Source: Branchiostoma floridae
Taxonomy: Eukaryota; Chordata; Leptocardii; Amphioxiformes; Branchiostomatidae
Assembly (NCBI RefSeq): GCF_000003815.2
Contig: NC_049988.1
Span: 5,181,425-5,245,424, forward strand
Length of the DNA: 64,000 nucleotides
Direction of reading: 5' to 3'
Shown: one piece after another, positions 45,190 to 58,052 of the stretch
Layout: the number at the start of each line of letters is the position of its first letter
Numbering within the stretch: position 1 is the stretch's first letter
Program-made: the position numbers and the translations under genes
The notes under the pieces: model-generated
Told to the model about the DNA's origin: nothing
What the model saw: only the letters and a program-made list of their open reading frames with translations
Databases searched by the model: none

Positions 45190-45780
45190 AAATGTTTTCG
45201 GGTTCATAACGTGTAAATGCTGACCTAATTTGCATGATTTGTATACGATAATGATTAATTTTACCTAACTTCAAAATGCCGCAAGAATGAAATATCAATC
45301 GTTTACCACTACACTAGAATCTTTTTATCAATCATGAAAGTTAGATCTTAACTAGGTCCTAATATCAGTTGGCTATGTCACATGTTTTTGAGTCCTATCA
45401 TAAATTGCAGTAATTAAATTTCCTTACTTGCTTCTGATTCGCATTATTTGTATCTTTGTTTCTCTCCATGTCCCGTTAGTTGTTTCTCATAACACAATAT
45501 ATACAAGCATATCTTTAGGATGCCTAAATATTATAGCATCTCACTCATTTTTTTAAACATTAGGTATGCAAATTAGTTTCTCATTTATATTACATTTATC
45601 TATCAATATTCTTCTCTTTCTCAGGTACAAAAAACACATGTCGCAATAGTCCTACAATGTACCAAAGCAGTTTAAGACAATTTCCTCATTTATTATGCAA
45701 ATTAGATTCTGATTTGCTTGATATTAATATTTCACTATATGAAGCATCACTTAAACTACATTGGCTACTAGCGACGTTGA
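45190..45780 (+). repeat. Interspersed repeat family D, copy 3
   Basis: Uninterrupted relative of 38880-40030: AAAATGCCGCAAGAATGAAA, TATCAATATTCTTCTCTTTC, ATGAAGCATCACTTAAACTA. Confidence 0.7.
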
Positions 45781-46044
45781 CTTGAGCTTTCATAATCATA
45801 TAAATTTGGTTTGATCTATTCACATTCACTGAGATAGAAAATAAAAACACTTCCATTCAACAAGAGAAACAAGAGACTCCATCAGGTGTTCTGTGTTGTA
45901 GAGGACAGGCATCTTCCTGACATTAATAACAGTTAGACAAGGCAAACACACATCCCATTGGCGACTGGTTCGGAAAAAGGTTGTAAAATTTTAACAACTT
46001 GTAATTCTTTTTGGTTTACTTCTACTTCAGTTGTGGCGGCCAGT

Positions 46045-46307
46045 AGGCTTAGAATGTTGGGCCACATTCAAGTGGAATGCCAAGGGAAAGACTACCGAGA
46101 TTCTTGATGGAATGGACCCAAAGCCATGGCAAAAGGTCAAGGGGTAGCCCCAGACAGACTTTGCTCAACAGTGTCACGGACGACTTAAAGATGACTACAG
46201 GAAACAACAACCTGAGGATGCGTAAGATAGAAATGATGGCCCAGGACCGCCCAGAATGGCGCCGAACGGTCCAGAAGAGACTTCGCCTTGATGCAGTACA
46301 ACCCTGA
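46045..46307 (+). pseudogene. LINE C-terminal region
   Basis: Plus-strand reading RMLGHIQ, then in another frame MPRERLPRFLMEWTQSHGKR, SRGSPRQTLLNSVTDDL and MAQDRPEWRR to a stop. The order LGH-RMP-RSRGRPR-W-DL-A-DR-WRR is the usual C-terminal tail of many non-LTR ORF2 proteins. One frameshift is visible near the start. Confidence 0.75.
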
Positions 46308-46319
46308 GGAGACCTTATC

Positions 46320-46480
46320 AAGTATCAAGTAATTACCTCCATGAAATGTCATTGAAGTTATATTTTCAGTAGTGTTTGTCTGTCTCTCTTTATGTCTGTG
46401 TACAAGGTAACTCAAGAACGGCTGGATGGATTGGTTTCATACTTGGTGTGTTTGCCGGGTGTGATGAATGCTGAAAATGA
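46320..46480 (+). repeat. Interspersed repeat family E, copy 1
   Basis: AAGTAATTACCTCCATGAAA, GTCTCTCTTTATGTCTGTG and CAAGAACGGCTGGATGGATT, also present inverted at 48855-49125. Confidence 0.75.
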
Positions 46481-46689
46481 TTAGATTTTGGGGCTTCCTA
46501 GCGGCTTTCCTTGGTACTGTAGCACAACTTTCGGTTTTGCTATCTCGTGTTCTGAACAAGCTATGGTCCAGATTTTGGGGCGTTAGATAGCTCTTGTGCT
46601 CAGGAAGAAGCAACATAAGTTTGGGCTCCCTAGTGGCTAGGTTTGGGATAGCAGGGGCATTTTGTCTCAAATTTCTGAAGGGGGTAACT

Positions 46690-47300
46690 GAAGAAGGGAA
46701 CAACGGATTTTCATGACTTTTGGTATGTAGGTACCTCGGACAATGTTGTACAGGATAATTTTGCAGGATTGGAGTACATTTGCATAATTAATGAGAATAT
46801 TCTATCATAGCCGATAGCCAATGTATCTCTTGTCCCGAACATAATATGGCCGTGACATTTAGGTGGTAAATAGCCTTTAGCGTCATGACAAAGTGGGGCA
46901 AGTTTCAGCCCCTAACATTTAAGTTTGGAACTGCAGGGGCGTTAATGTCAAGACACTCCAAAGAGGATAACTGCAGAAAGGAACGACGGACTGCCATCAT
47001 TTTAGGCATGCAGGTAGCTTAGGCAAAGATGTTCAAAATTATATACATTTTATGCAAATGAGGACTTAATTTGCATAATTAATGAGGAAATTGTATAATT
47101 CCATGGTTTTCAATGACTGGAATTCAGTAGATGTAACACATGTAAGTTATGATAGGTGAAACATAAGCAGATACGAGATATGCAAATGAGGAACTTATTT
47201 GCATAATATATACAAAATTGCAAATCCGCTTGATGACTTATGATGGGAATTTTATACTTGTGACATGTGTACGTTAATGAACATCACCATGCATACATTA
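46690..47300 (-). repeat. Interspersed repeat family D, copy 4
   Basis: The minus-strand equivalents of the family D blocks are spread here: ATGACTTTTGGTATGTAGG, ATTTGCATAATTAATGAG (twice) and ATGCAAATGAGGAACTTATT. Confidence 0.6.
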
Positions 47301-47384
47301 TGTGAATACATTTCATTTGCACAAAATTTACAAAAGCTCTAAATATTTCCTGGAGGTATTAGGTTGCTGTACTCTAGTTCTTTT

Positions 47385-47580
47385 TGGAAGCGTTGATTTG
47401 TTCTACGACCAGTGTGTCGTTACTTTATTTGCACCAACGTTTCAGTGTCCGTCTGTCACGTTCCTCAGTGACTGGTTCACATTGTACTGCTGACAGATTT
47501 GAAGGAGCACAGGGGACAGACGTTCACCGAGTCAAACATCGGTGCAAATAAAAGAACGCTTGTGTAAAAAAACGCTTGTG
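47385..47580. mobile_element. Second inverted pair of Penelope-like terminal motifs
   Basis: TTATTTGCACCAACGTTTCA on the left and TCAAACATCGGTGCAAATAA on the right are inverted. In the minus direction the left block reads CACTGAGGAACGTGACAGAC then GGACACTGAAACGTTGGTGC, resembling the CTGA...GAAAC arrangement at 30052-30527. A short tandem repeat, AACGCTTGTGTAAAAA, follows at about 47557. Confidence 0.4.
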
Positions 47581-48854
47581 TAAAAAGAGTTTGTTTATTC
47601 AGTGACGTACCAACCGGATAAAAATATTCACTGATGCATAAAATCTTATTTCAACCAATAAAATGCTATCAGTTTTTAACAAACGTCCAGACCAACATCT
47701 GGAGTTGTCGGAGGCATTTTGATGTTGGATAAGATGGGGGTGGGGCTGGGTGGGTGGGAGAGGTGTTTGGCTAGTGGTGACGGTGTTCCACATGCTGAAA
47801 TACTTCCTGCACCAAGCAGACAGTGAGCTGACTACGTCTGGAAAGGGCGCCCAACAAAGATGAAATAGAAATGCTCTAAAAGCTACAACAGCTTTCAGTA
47901 GAAGTGAGTGTGACTTAAGAAGGTTTGCACTACGCACATACTCGCCCCATGTTGATCTTTGATAATACATCTTTCAGTCAATATGTGCGAGGAAATTATA
48001 GTGGGAAACAGGGCCGGAAATGACGTGAGTGACAGTAAGCTGAAAGTAAAATACATCTAAGTCCTGTGTGAGATTGCGAGAAAAGCTGCATCCAGATGTA
48101 GGATTAGCATAGGNNNNNNNNNNNNNNNNNNNNNNNNNNNNNNNNNNNNNNNNNNNNNNNNNNNNNNNNNNNNNNNNNNNNNNNNNNNNNNNNNNNNNNN
48201 NNNNNNNNNNNNNACCTAAGTTTGTACACAACATATGGTTTTTCAATCAAATGTCATCATTAACTAAAGATAGGTGACATGAGAATGCCCCTTTTGAAGT
48301 GCAGTCTAGCAACATGAACGCAATGAGTGAAGGATAATATCTGTATAACTAGAGTTCGGGGACCTCATACCTCCATGAAATATTTATTGCTTTTTTGTGG
48401 ATGGTAAGTATGTTTATAGTCGGTTGTTTGGTTATATAATATAAATGTTATGGGAAAGTAGTGGTGTATTTATTTAATGACACAGAGGATGTCCATCTGA
48501 TTAGTAATTATCAAAATGTGACACTTAATTGTGTAATGTGCGTTTACGAGGTCGACGGCATATGGTAGCGTGGTGTTCCTTAAGCTTGATGTTTGGCATT
48601 TAAAATGTCTAAGGTTGTCAGCATTATTGAGGTTCGGCTATGTGCCTCAGAGCTGTGTGGTGGGAGGAAGTTGGGAAACTCAGAAAGAAGAAGGGATGTG
48701 GCCAACTTTAGTCAGATGGTGATTTGATTTTCCACCAATATGTCATAACACCAGCTGTTCACGGTACAAAAACAAGATGCACACTTTCCTCTGACAGCCC
48801 TACACCAACTGTAAGATGAATACCAAACAGCTGTCACCTCACCATCTGCTTTGA
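47581..48854. other. No recognised gene
   Basis: A minus-strand frame of 123 codons (47599-47970) is unrecognised. The rest, around the gap at 48114-48213, shows nothing. Confidence 0.4.
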
Positions 48855-49125
48855 GCTAAGCCCATTAACAAACACATGAAGCACGATACCTGTACCAATA
48901 TATCTCAAATATAGGGGTGATTTCTGATATTATTACATCGATTATAACGACAGATACGGCTCCCAAAATCTCATCGATTCGAGCTTTCATCACACCCCAC
49001 CAACACAACAAGTATGAAACCAATCCATCCAGCCGTTCTTGAGTAATCATCTACACAGACAGAGACACATAACAGAAAATATAACCTCCATTCCATGACA
49101 TTTCATGGAGGTAATTACTTGTCAA
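48855..49125 (-). repeat. Interspersed repeat family E, copy 2
   Basis: Inverted relative of 46320-46480, extended: AATCCATCCAGCCGTTCTTG, ATTTCATGGAGGTAATTACT, and GGGGTGATTTCTGATATTAT, the last also at 53233 in the same orientation. Confidence 0.75.
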
Positions 49126-49649
49126 ACGCTTTGTCGAGTACACAAGTAGTTCTATATATATCATTTTTTGATCAAATGAGTTTAACTTTGGCACAAAGAT
49201 AAAGGAACATATGAATCTTGAGATTCAAATATCTCAATTTTTTGTTCAGGTTTTATAAGAGACTGTGAATTGATTTCAAGATGACCACACCCTGGAAGCT
49301 GGTCAGGCAATAAGTTCCTACAGATTCCACCAACAATAACTGAAAAGCTTAAATCACGCCTTTATGATCATAAATTTGTCTGCAGATTACGTGCCAGTAG
49401 CTCTTTAACGCCCAACTTCTATTTTTATGTTTGGTAGGATGAAGTGAGGTGCGAGATTTGAGGCAAATTAAATGTATAGCATATAGAGATATACATTTTG
49501 TTATATCTACGGTTTCAGTCTCCTACAATGGTAGTTCATTTCAACATGGTCTATGTCAACACCATTGTATCAATTAGCTACATGTTTCTGCGGAATATTA
49601 TTTCAGTCCATTCTGGTCTTCTACTACACCGCCCCCCTCACACACACAC

Positions 49650-50745
49650 ACACACACACATGCTAACGCTACCGAATACAGTTAATCTAATAATAACTTT
49701 TACGCAACAATTGTACAAGGAACAAAGCATGGGGTCTACTGATACATAACTATAGTTCTACGAGGTTAATCTACTTAATACAAGGGTGCACAGTATGGGA
49801 TGAAAATGTTACTTTCCAATCATTGGAATCGTTGGAGGGATTTCTAGCATCTAGACATTCTTTAATATATTTTCCTATGTACACCATGTAGGGGTTGTCA
49901 CATGTCATAATGTATTTAAATTTGTCATCTAAGTCAATTGAAGTTAATTCCTATAATTCAAGATAAAAGCATTGTGTACAGTACATTACGCATAACAGAA
50001 TATTTGAGGCATTCAATCAAAAAGTGACATTCGTCTTCAATTAGCTCTGGACAGAATGGACAATCCCTGTGGTCGATAGGATTGTTTTTGGTCTACCGGT
50101 TTCTATGCTTAATTTGTGACAAGCAAATCTGAGTTTTTGCGATTGCCTTACGTATGTCAAGGCTCTTAATGTTTGAAAAGTATTTTTTTTTTGTTTCTAA
50201 AGCTTGTTCTATAAAGACAGAAATGAAAGTTGGGAATTATTTCTGTATCTGTATCTATATAGCCGGTATAACCGCCCTTCGGAATACACACAATCTTCGC
50301 AGACACGCGGTGCGGCAGCAGCTGGTTAAACTATATTACACTGAAGGATCCGATATTTCAAATAGCACAATGCCAGGTTTGTACATATATGTCTCGTAAA
50401 CGTTGCTGTAACTGAGTGCTGATTGCATCTATATACGAGTTCGGGTGTAGCCATATATATACNNNNNNNNNNNNNNNNNNNNNNNNNNNNNNNNNNNNNN
50501 NNNNNNNNNNNNNNNNNNNNNNNNNNNNNNNNNNNNNNNNNNNNNNNNNNNNNNNNNNNNNNAAGTATTGTATGCCTCGCGACGAAGGGCATCTTGGGGC
50601 AAATTAACTAAACGATGCCAATATTTTACAACTTGTATTTCTGCATTAATGATAGCTGGGAAAGTTCCCAATTCTTCCCTGACACCGTCGTTTGAGGCTT
50701 TGGCATGAATGCCTAACAGAAACTTCAGGAAACTCATGTCAATGA
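49650..50745 (-). pseudogene. LINE 3' end with C-terminal domain, interrupted
   Basis: From 50745 leftward the minus strand reads DMSFLKFLLGIHAKASNDG and ELGTFPAIINAEIQVVKYW, the post-RT region of a non-LTR ORF2. After a gap (50463-50562) and an inserted family B repeat (50238-50405), it resumes at about 50150 with CHKLSIETGR, then HRDCPFCPELIEDECHFLIE, a Cys-Cys-His-Cys type C-terminal motif, and then 3' UTR to about 49650. Frameshifts make it inactive. Confidence 0.75.
50238..50405 (+). repeat. Interspersed repeat family B, copy 3 (inside LINE)
   Basis: CTGTATCTATATAGCCGGTA, ACCGCCCTTCGG, ACGCGGTGCGGCAGCAGC and ATTACACTGAAGGATCC. It separates two parts of the LINE at 49650-50745. Confidence 0.85.
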
Positions 50746-52580
50746 TGTCAAGTTCTGGGATACATTGATCTCACTCGAGGTTTATAATCATCACACATAA
50801 ACTTCTTGGCGAAGGTACTAAGGTAAAGGTACCTAAGGTAAAGGTTTCCGTGGGCTGTTGGGAGTGTTTGATAAGTTCGTGGCCGGCTGCACATGATACA
50901 CAGCACAAATCAACGCGAACGGTTGGTGTAGCAGAAATCTAATCACTCAAAGTTTGCATGATTGATAGGCGAAAAGGTTTTAAAGTGCGCATGGGAAGGC
51001 ACGTATTGATAGTAAATCTGAGGGCACATCCACAAACTACGTACATTCAAGGTAAATCTAACTTACTTGCCCGAAACAAAAGAAGGAATTTATGAAATAT
51101 GCATGGAGGCTCTGATAAAAAGATCAGGCCGTTCAAAAAATGTCTGGACTTTACATAGATTGACTAGAAACATATGGATCACCTCCAGTGTGCTGAGTCA
51201 TTTCAGTTTTTGGTGTCAGAATTTTTGGCAACTGTTTGGAGCGTATACCAGGCAGGACGTATGTCAAAATTTTACTAGCAGTTGATTAAAAAAATCAAAA
51301 TCAAATTAAACTTTTAAAAGCTCTATGTAGGGCCCTGTCGCTACAGAAAACGCATTGCAAGCTCCTGGGTCTTGAGCGGCTTGCCGGACACTATGTTGAA
51401 ATTATCTTACAGATATGAATTTACATATTTTCAAAAACATCAGCACGATGCGACTCAACAGAACTGTAGTGGGGAGGGGGGCGATTTACCCACATATATT
51501 GGATGACGGATTTTTAACATTTGAAAACATATTGTTGAAGAAAACCAAAATGTTTCCATTGCTCTATACCCAAGTTCTCCTTTGGCCTTCACAATTGAAA
51601 TACAAATATTTCCCAATAGTGAGGCAAAATCCTATTTAGCATATTGTACATGCCACTCAGGATGGTGGGTTTTCAATAAAGATGTCCACAGATAAGAAAA
51701 TGATGAAAATTTATTCGTCTCTTCTTGACTTATCCTGTCTGAGTCAGCATTCGCAACTTAAAGTTGAAGGTAAAAATTGTGTATTTGCTAACAAATGTTA
51801 CGTTTCTAGTTCATACTGTTATAAGCAATTGTGAAGATGCTAGGTATGATGCCTGTACATTTAGTACATGCCTCCGACTTCGTCTTCACCTGTACGAAAG
51901 AGGTACCAACATCACTGCGCCACGGCGCTCCACGTGACAAGTGGATACTGTCACTAGGGCTGGTGGAACAGATCTAAACCTAAACCTATCCACGTAACTT
52001 CACACCTGACGGCCGGTCTCTCCATAAGTCAAATTGAGCTGAACACATGACAGGCATATAAAGCGTCTAGTATTACTCCTGTCACATATAGCAAAAATCG
52101 ATCGGACGACGAGTCTGCGAGCTCTAGGCTGTCATTTGCTCCGTTCGATTGGTTGTGAGCTTTTGAATTTCGATCTACGTTCTCTGTATGTTTCCATGTT
52201 GTCCATATTCACACAAGACAGGCTAGTATGTTACAAAAATGTTTAAATACTATACATCTATACCAGTGGAAGGTGAAATATATTTTATCTCCAGCTTTTA
52301 TTTCACCGCATCGTGAGAGCCACATTATTTAAAGAGGTCACAATGATATTCCCAAATTTTCCCAAATTTGGGGATGACCAGAAATGTACTTCTCTCTTAA
52401 GATAACGGAACAAATAAATTTGATAACGTAGGGCTTGATACACTTTTGTATAACATTTTTCTTACGCTGTATTGCATTCACCAATATTATTTCGTGCATA
52501 TGGTTTTAACCCCGTCGTACTTTTATTGTTTAATTGCCTGACGTAACACATGCTTCTTGTTGTATAAAGATACTCCACTG
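50746..52580. other. No recognised gene
   Basis: Small direct repeat GGTAAAGGTACCTAAGGTAA near 50823. Frames at 51067 and 51415 are unrecognised. Confidence 0.4.
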
Positions 52581-52862
52581 TGGCGTCGTGTGTGGCGTAA
52601 CTGGTAGAGCGTTCGGCTCGGAATGTAGAGGCCCCGAGTTCGATACTATCCGTGCTCCGACGTTATGCCCTTGGGAAAAGAAACGACCTTCCTTACTTCA
52701 CTCAGGTGTAAAGATGGGTACATGACTTCGGTCGTGGAGGTAAAAGACTACCTTTACCTTCTGTCTGTGCTGTGTATGAGGCATTGTTAATTTAAGTCAC
52801 TAACTTGAGTGCAGTGTCACTTTGTCCTCGTCTGTCCAAAACCAAATTGAAAAAAAAAACAA
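52581..52862 (+). mobile_element. tRNA-derived SINE
   Basis: The head GTGTGGCGTAACTGGTAGAG holds an A-box-like TGGCGTAACTGG and the B-box-like GAGTTCGATAC. The body has TGCCCTTGGGAAAAGAAACG and CTTCACTCAGGTGTAAAG. It ends in ACTTGAGTGCAGTGTCACTT and an A-rich tail. The tail wording is shared with 57825-58052. Confidence 0.82.
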
Positions 52863-53159
52863 GTGACCGAGGGTAACATACTCCGTCACATATTCATGGT
52901 CTCTGCAGCGTCAGTTGCAACATTATATGTTATGCCGAAGAAAGTTGACAGTCCCAGGCAGACAAATAACGACAAACAGTAAAGAGAACAAAGCCCTTAT
53001 ATTACTGATAGCTTACCAGGACAAAGTATTTACTTTTTTTTATAACACTGGCACTGACTAATGCAATGTGCTAGGAAGCAAGAGTCTATTAAGTAACAAC
53101 TGTTTAGAGATTCCTCTACCGCGTCAGCTTTTCAGTACATCAGACAACACATAATCCCC

Positions 53160-53275
53160 TATATCTGCTTGGAGATAAGCTAATTACCAAACCACAAAAC
53201 CACATGGCCTGTTCCACAATACCTGGAATAAAGGGGTGATTTCTGAAATTATTACATCGACTATTAAAACAGTTA
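53160..53275 (-). repeat. Interspersed repeat family E, copy 3 (partial)
   Basis: GGAGATAAGCTAATTACCAA through AAGGGGTGATTTCTGAAATT and ATTACATCGACTATTA aligns with 48860-48960. Confidence 0.6.
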
Positions 53276-53789
53276 CTGTGCATCACCGCGCAACTGTGCG
53301 CAAACGGCAAAACAAACTACTCGCGAATGCGGCAAAGAGAACATAGAAATATAGATACGAACACTCATCACGTTGGACAACAACAATACTCTGTCGTTGC
53401 AGCTTACCCTCCGTCACAGAGTAAAAAGAGTATAAAGATAGACAGACTGGAATCGTAATTTGCATACATAGATAATACTTAGCGAAAGACTTGTGGAAGT
53501 CGACAGAGGCTTATCGCTAGCTCAAGGAATCAAAATCTTTGTCCTGGGATACCAAACTTAAACAATATACGTATCACTGCCATAATAAGTTACTGCGTTA
53601 GCCTTAGTATCTGTTTGGTTTAAGATAATCTTGAGTTTATCTCCCCCTAGACTCACTCCTAATAGTTTTTAAAAACGTTTCATCCACTCAAACATTCAAA
53701 ACACTGTGGAAGAATATTGCGTTACGTACCCCTGACATCCAACCGTTACGACTTGTCACAGATAAGGACTATGTGTAGATCAGGTTAGA

Positions 53790-53906
53790 TGTTGTGATTT
53801 GACGATACGTTTGTGAATATGTTGTATTTGTGGGTTCTCCATGCGAAGTAGTGATTAGTACTGATGTGAAATAAAGCTTAAATGAATAAATAAATAAATA
53901 AATAGA
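53790..53906 (+). mobile_element. Retroelement 3' tail with (AAAT)n
   Basis: GATGTGAAATAAAGCTTAAA followed by TGAATAAATAAATAAATAAA, a polyadenylation signal and short-unit tail as at non-LTR ends. The body is not recognisable. Confidence 0.45.
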
Positions 53907-56900
53907 CTCACACTTGCCTCAAACGAATTATTCGAAATACTTTTACATAAAAGACAAAAAAGGATGAAAATGGTTATGAATTCTTTCCAACGTTAAGTTA
54001 CTTCCGAGTCGGAGTGATAAATGCGCTGAATTCCTAAGTTGTCTGACCTCTAGCGGAGCTGCCAGTTCCTAACAGCACGACTGTACGTCATGTGTTCTGC
54101 AGTGCCGAGTCCAACTCCCTCTTCTCTCCTCAGGTCAGGTACAAAGTCATGATCAGTCGGTCTCCCTTCCTCTGTGTGCAAAACTTGAAGTTGATTGATG
54201 GTGACTGTTACCACACCAACCCATCATACCTACACTCATATGTTCCTATGGGTCCCCACTGTGCTATTGAAAAGATTCAGGTTCTTCATTTCTCTGTGCT
54301 TTAGCCTCAAACGTGGGTTTTTGATATCATGTAGACCAAGGGGAATTCATGGTCATACCTATGGTACCCAATTACATGCGATTTTCAACAGGTGTCAGGG
54401 TAGAGGAAAAGTGTCCCGACCATCAGACAAAGATGTGCACCAGGGGCCTACAGGCTGTACAGCCACGGGACTGGCAGGGATCTCCATGGGTAATACGCGT
54501 ATCTGAACTCACCGGAACGTTATTCGTCTTTCTATGTTGGCAGGACACCATATTCCTCACAATATACATGACGACCTGCCGATCGAACTACTAGTCAACC
54601 ACCTGGTCAACCAACTAGTCAAGCAACCATAAATAGGAATTAGTAATTTGTGCTGTATGCTTGCTTCTTCGTTTTTTGGTAGTTGGTTGGTTGGTTAGTT
54701 GTGAAGAGGAAGTCAATCACTGCTGTTCAACACAATTATAAGAGTAAAGTATGATATTTACGAAGAGACTTTGCAGGCTCATCATTAATGTTGGAATCCT
54801 GCGACTGATCCTACCACCATGCGTGACTGGTTCCACGTATTGAGATGGCCTATGGGAAATGTAAGGGTCTGGGTGCTTGTAATGGTATTTGCTGTACAAA
54901 AGGGAATGCTTGTAACACATACGTGAAGGTTATAGCTTCAGTAACCTCTACGTGATCGTACTGAAGAAGACATAAGCTGCTGCCGTGACATATTGGAAAC
55001 AGGCTCACTCAGGTATGTTGTTCTTGTTACTTAAACCATTGTAAGAACATAAATAAATTCATATCAAAAGTAACAGAAAAAAACATGCAGAAAAATCCTA
55101 AGACAGTAATCCCGAATGGGCGCTGTTTTAAAATGAGCAAATGTGATCTAGTATGAGCAATCAGCATTCATGTAAGAACTCAATCTCTCTCCATCACGTA
55201 CATTAATATACAATGAGTCAATGAATCCATCAAAAACTTATACTTTTCATTATAAAAAGGAAGAGTACCACAATGATTATCACCAACACCCAGGCCTCAG
55301 TACAGCCACATGTCCATACGGTATATAACATGACTAGCACTCGACCTACTTACGGATAGATTCAATATAAAAATCAAATAATGTGATCGGCCAATAATTA
55401 AGTTAAGGACTGATGAAGCTGAAATAGGGCGGTCCCTGTTGCTTTGTGACGAATGTTTTTTTCCATCATATCGACAGTTTTATTCCCTTTTAGAATAGTG
55501 ATTCGAACAAAAGACGGAGATGTAATGCACACTGAAGCCTTACATGAAAATTTCCACGGCTATAGTTCAAGTCTAAGAAGAAATGATGGTTTATGTTGCA
55601 CCTTAGAATAGATACAATCCATACGGTATGTGTCTGTGAACTGGCAAACAGTACAAGAGACACTACTCGCCATACTTGTGACCGTCCTCATCGTTCACTA
55701 GGGGCTATTTTTCTTACCTTCTTTGTGTCGGCGTGTACTGTGAGTTCCTCCTGATTCTGACGAAAGATGATTGAATACGATAGAGTATTGAGTTACAGTA
55801 TAAAAGCAGTGGGCTGTATATTTGCAAGGGGAATTTCTAATGAAACCCGGATTAGATAAATCATGCGCTGGTGATATCGTTCACCGGAGCAGTAAACAAT
55901 CCACTTGCTGCTAGTATCGTAGACGTGACTGACGCCAGGCCATACGTGTACAAACATATTGTAGTAAATAAAGAGACGTACTTACAATCTTCCGCTGTTC
56001 TCAGGCGCTCAATCATTTCGACACAACCAGTCACTTCTACCGTACTACGCAGAACATAAGGTAAACTCTGTTTGGCTGAACGAACAGCCAATCGTCAAGA
56101 GGCAGTTAGATGCAGTCTTTCCTGTGTGGTTCTAGGGGTTCTTTCATATGCCCCACACAAATTAGCTATTATTGCGTACTTACGCGAATTACATAAATGA
56201 CTCGCCATTTCTTTGAAACAAAATGACTAAGTGAAGACTAATTTTGTTTCAGATTTAAGATGACTTAACGTGTAATGAAAGTCATTATGTAAATCAGCAA
56301 AAGTAGTTTTTATTATTCCATCTTGTCGACACAAATACTGCCTCTACAGCAGTAACAAACAGCATTTAATTTGTTCGGTATTGAATGGAGATGCTTGGGG
56401 TGAAACTAGATACCTACACAAACATACATATACAATATACAAGTGCCCAGACGTACAAGTAAACACAGAACTGGTCAGGCGCTCATTTAATGTTTTTTCT
56501 GCCCAGCTCAGTGATTTATACGGCGTTGCATTTACACTGTGTAAACGAAACAAGTAATGTACATAACAGTGGCATATTAAAAGAAAATTAACATACAATA
56601 AATGACCACCAGCTTATCAAAATAGTAAAACAATAACAATGATGATAACAAAATAAATAAGATTTATGATAACAAATACAAATTATAGTCCAAATCATAG
56701 GCCAGTCCGTTCCAGGACGTCATTGAAGGGTCAGAGGTCAGGTGAGGTTTTAGATTTTGTTTAAAAACAGATATGGCTGTTCTGATGTTCCGCCTCCCGC
56801 CATTTATGATTCGTTGTTGCCTGACGTCATCCGACGACTTCCGGATCATCAGTGCAGCGAGTCATCTATCCTAAGAAGGTCGGAGTTCTCGACCGAAAAC

Positions 56901-57824
56901 GTATTGTCTTATTGTGTTGCAACAAAGATTAAACTTTTTCACTATGGAATTTACCAACACAGATGAGCTTTCATTCGGAGACATAGACGTGCAAGTCTTT
57001 AGAGATTGCAGCAAACGATTCCATGTAATAACACATCTATATGACAACATTCATAGCGGAAATTTCAGGGATACATTCCGACTGCGTCCTATGGGGCAGC
57101 TGTAAAAGTCGGAGGCTCTGTGAAAGCTATTGATGAACTCTGAAAGTTCATTGGTTGCTGCCTTGTACATTGATTGTAGCAGGTGCAAGTTTCTGCTGAT
57201 GTTGAGGGGAGCACCCCGGTTTATTTGAAGTTTCCATTGGTGGCTGTACACCCTAAAGTCTAGAGACCTTGTCTTGCAGGGTATTATTTTGAAGCAAAAA
57301 AATGTGCAGGGGTAACAGAATATCCTTTAGATCTTAGTCTTGTTCCTGACCTAATTTTGGTACATTGGAGGGGATAACAAAACTTTTTGAATAGGATAAA
57401 AACACATTAGAAGTTTATTTTCGGCAAAAACGACCGAGGTTGTTTGAAAGAGAGAACAATGGTGCTTAATGTAGCCAATTGAAAAGAAAATTCTAATACT
57501 CCATTTTCTTCTTAATCAACCACGGCGCGCGGTATTGCAATGTCGAGGGGGGTCCCCATGATTTTTCTTTTAAAAATGGCTCGACCCCCCCCCCCCTCTC
57601 CCCCCCAAAAAACGGCAGCTGCGAGGTGTCCTACAGGGCCACGCAGGGGTCACGCCCGAAAGTTACCAAAAAAAAAGCCCAGCATGGCCCCTTTATTCAA
57701 TTGTTTTAGGTAGATAGCTTATTTGTGTATGGTAAAACAACAATATGTCTATATATTTCTGTGGAAGAGAGTTTGCCATGAAAAAAGTTTCACCCGGCCC
57801 CGCTTCGAACAGAAATTGCCTACC
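53907..57824. other. Long region without a recognised gene
   Basis: Overlapping frames at 54092-54594 are open in three phases but resemble nothing known. A block at 56918-56985 is shared with 37770-37835. A C-run is at 57585-57606. Confidence 0.4.
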
Positions 57825-58052
57825 CGTACCGTGAGGTCATGTGGAGTAATGACAGAGCATTCGGCTCAGAACCAAGTGCTCCCTGGTTCCAATCCTGTCG
57901 TGTAAAGGATTGTGCCCTTGGAAAAAACAAAAGAAAAATGCCATCAGACTAACTCTTTCTGTCCTTTGTATGTGGCACTGTGAAGGTAAGTTACTAACTT
58001 GAGCGCAGTACCACATTATCCTCGTTTCAAAAAAATTAAAAAAAAAAAAAAC
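57825..58052 (+). mobile_element. tRNA-derived SINE, second copy
   Basis: GGAGTAATGACAGAGCATTC and CCTGGTTCCAATCCTGTCG replace the A and B boxes. The body holds TTGTGCCCTTGG, and the tail ACTAACTTGAGCGCAGTACC then an A-rich end matches 52581-52862. The head is more decayed. Confidence 0.75.

Noticed and set aside
52587-52660. Possible functional tRNA gene
   Set aside because: A- and B-box-like words are present, but the cloverleaf stems do not pair convincingly and a SINE body follows directly.
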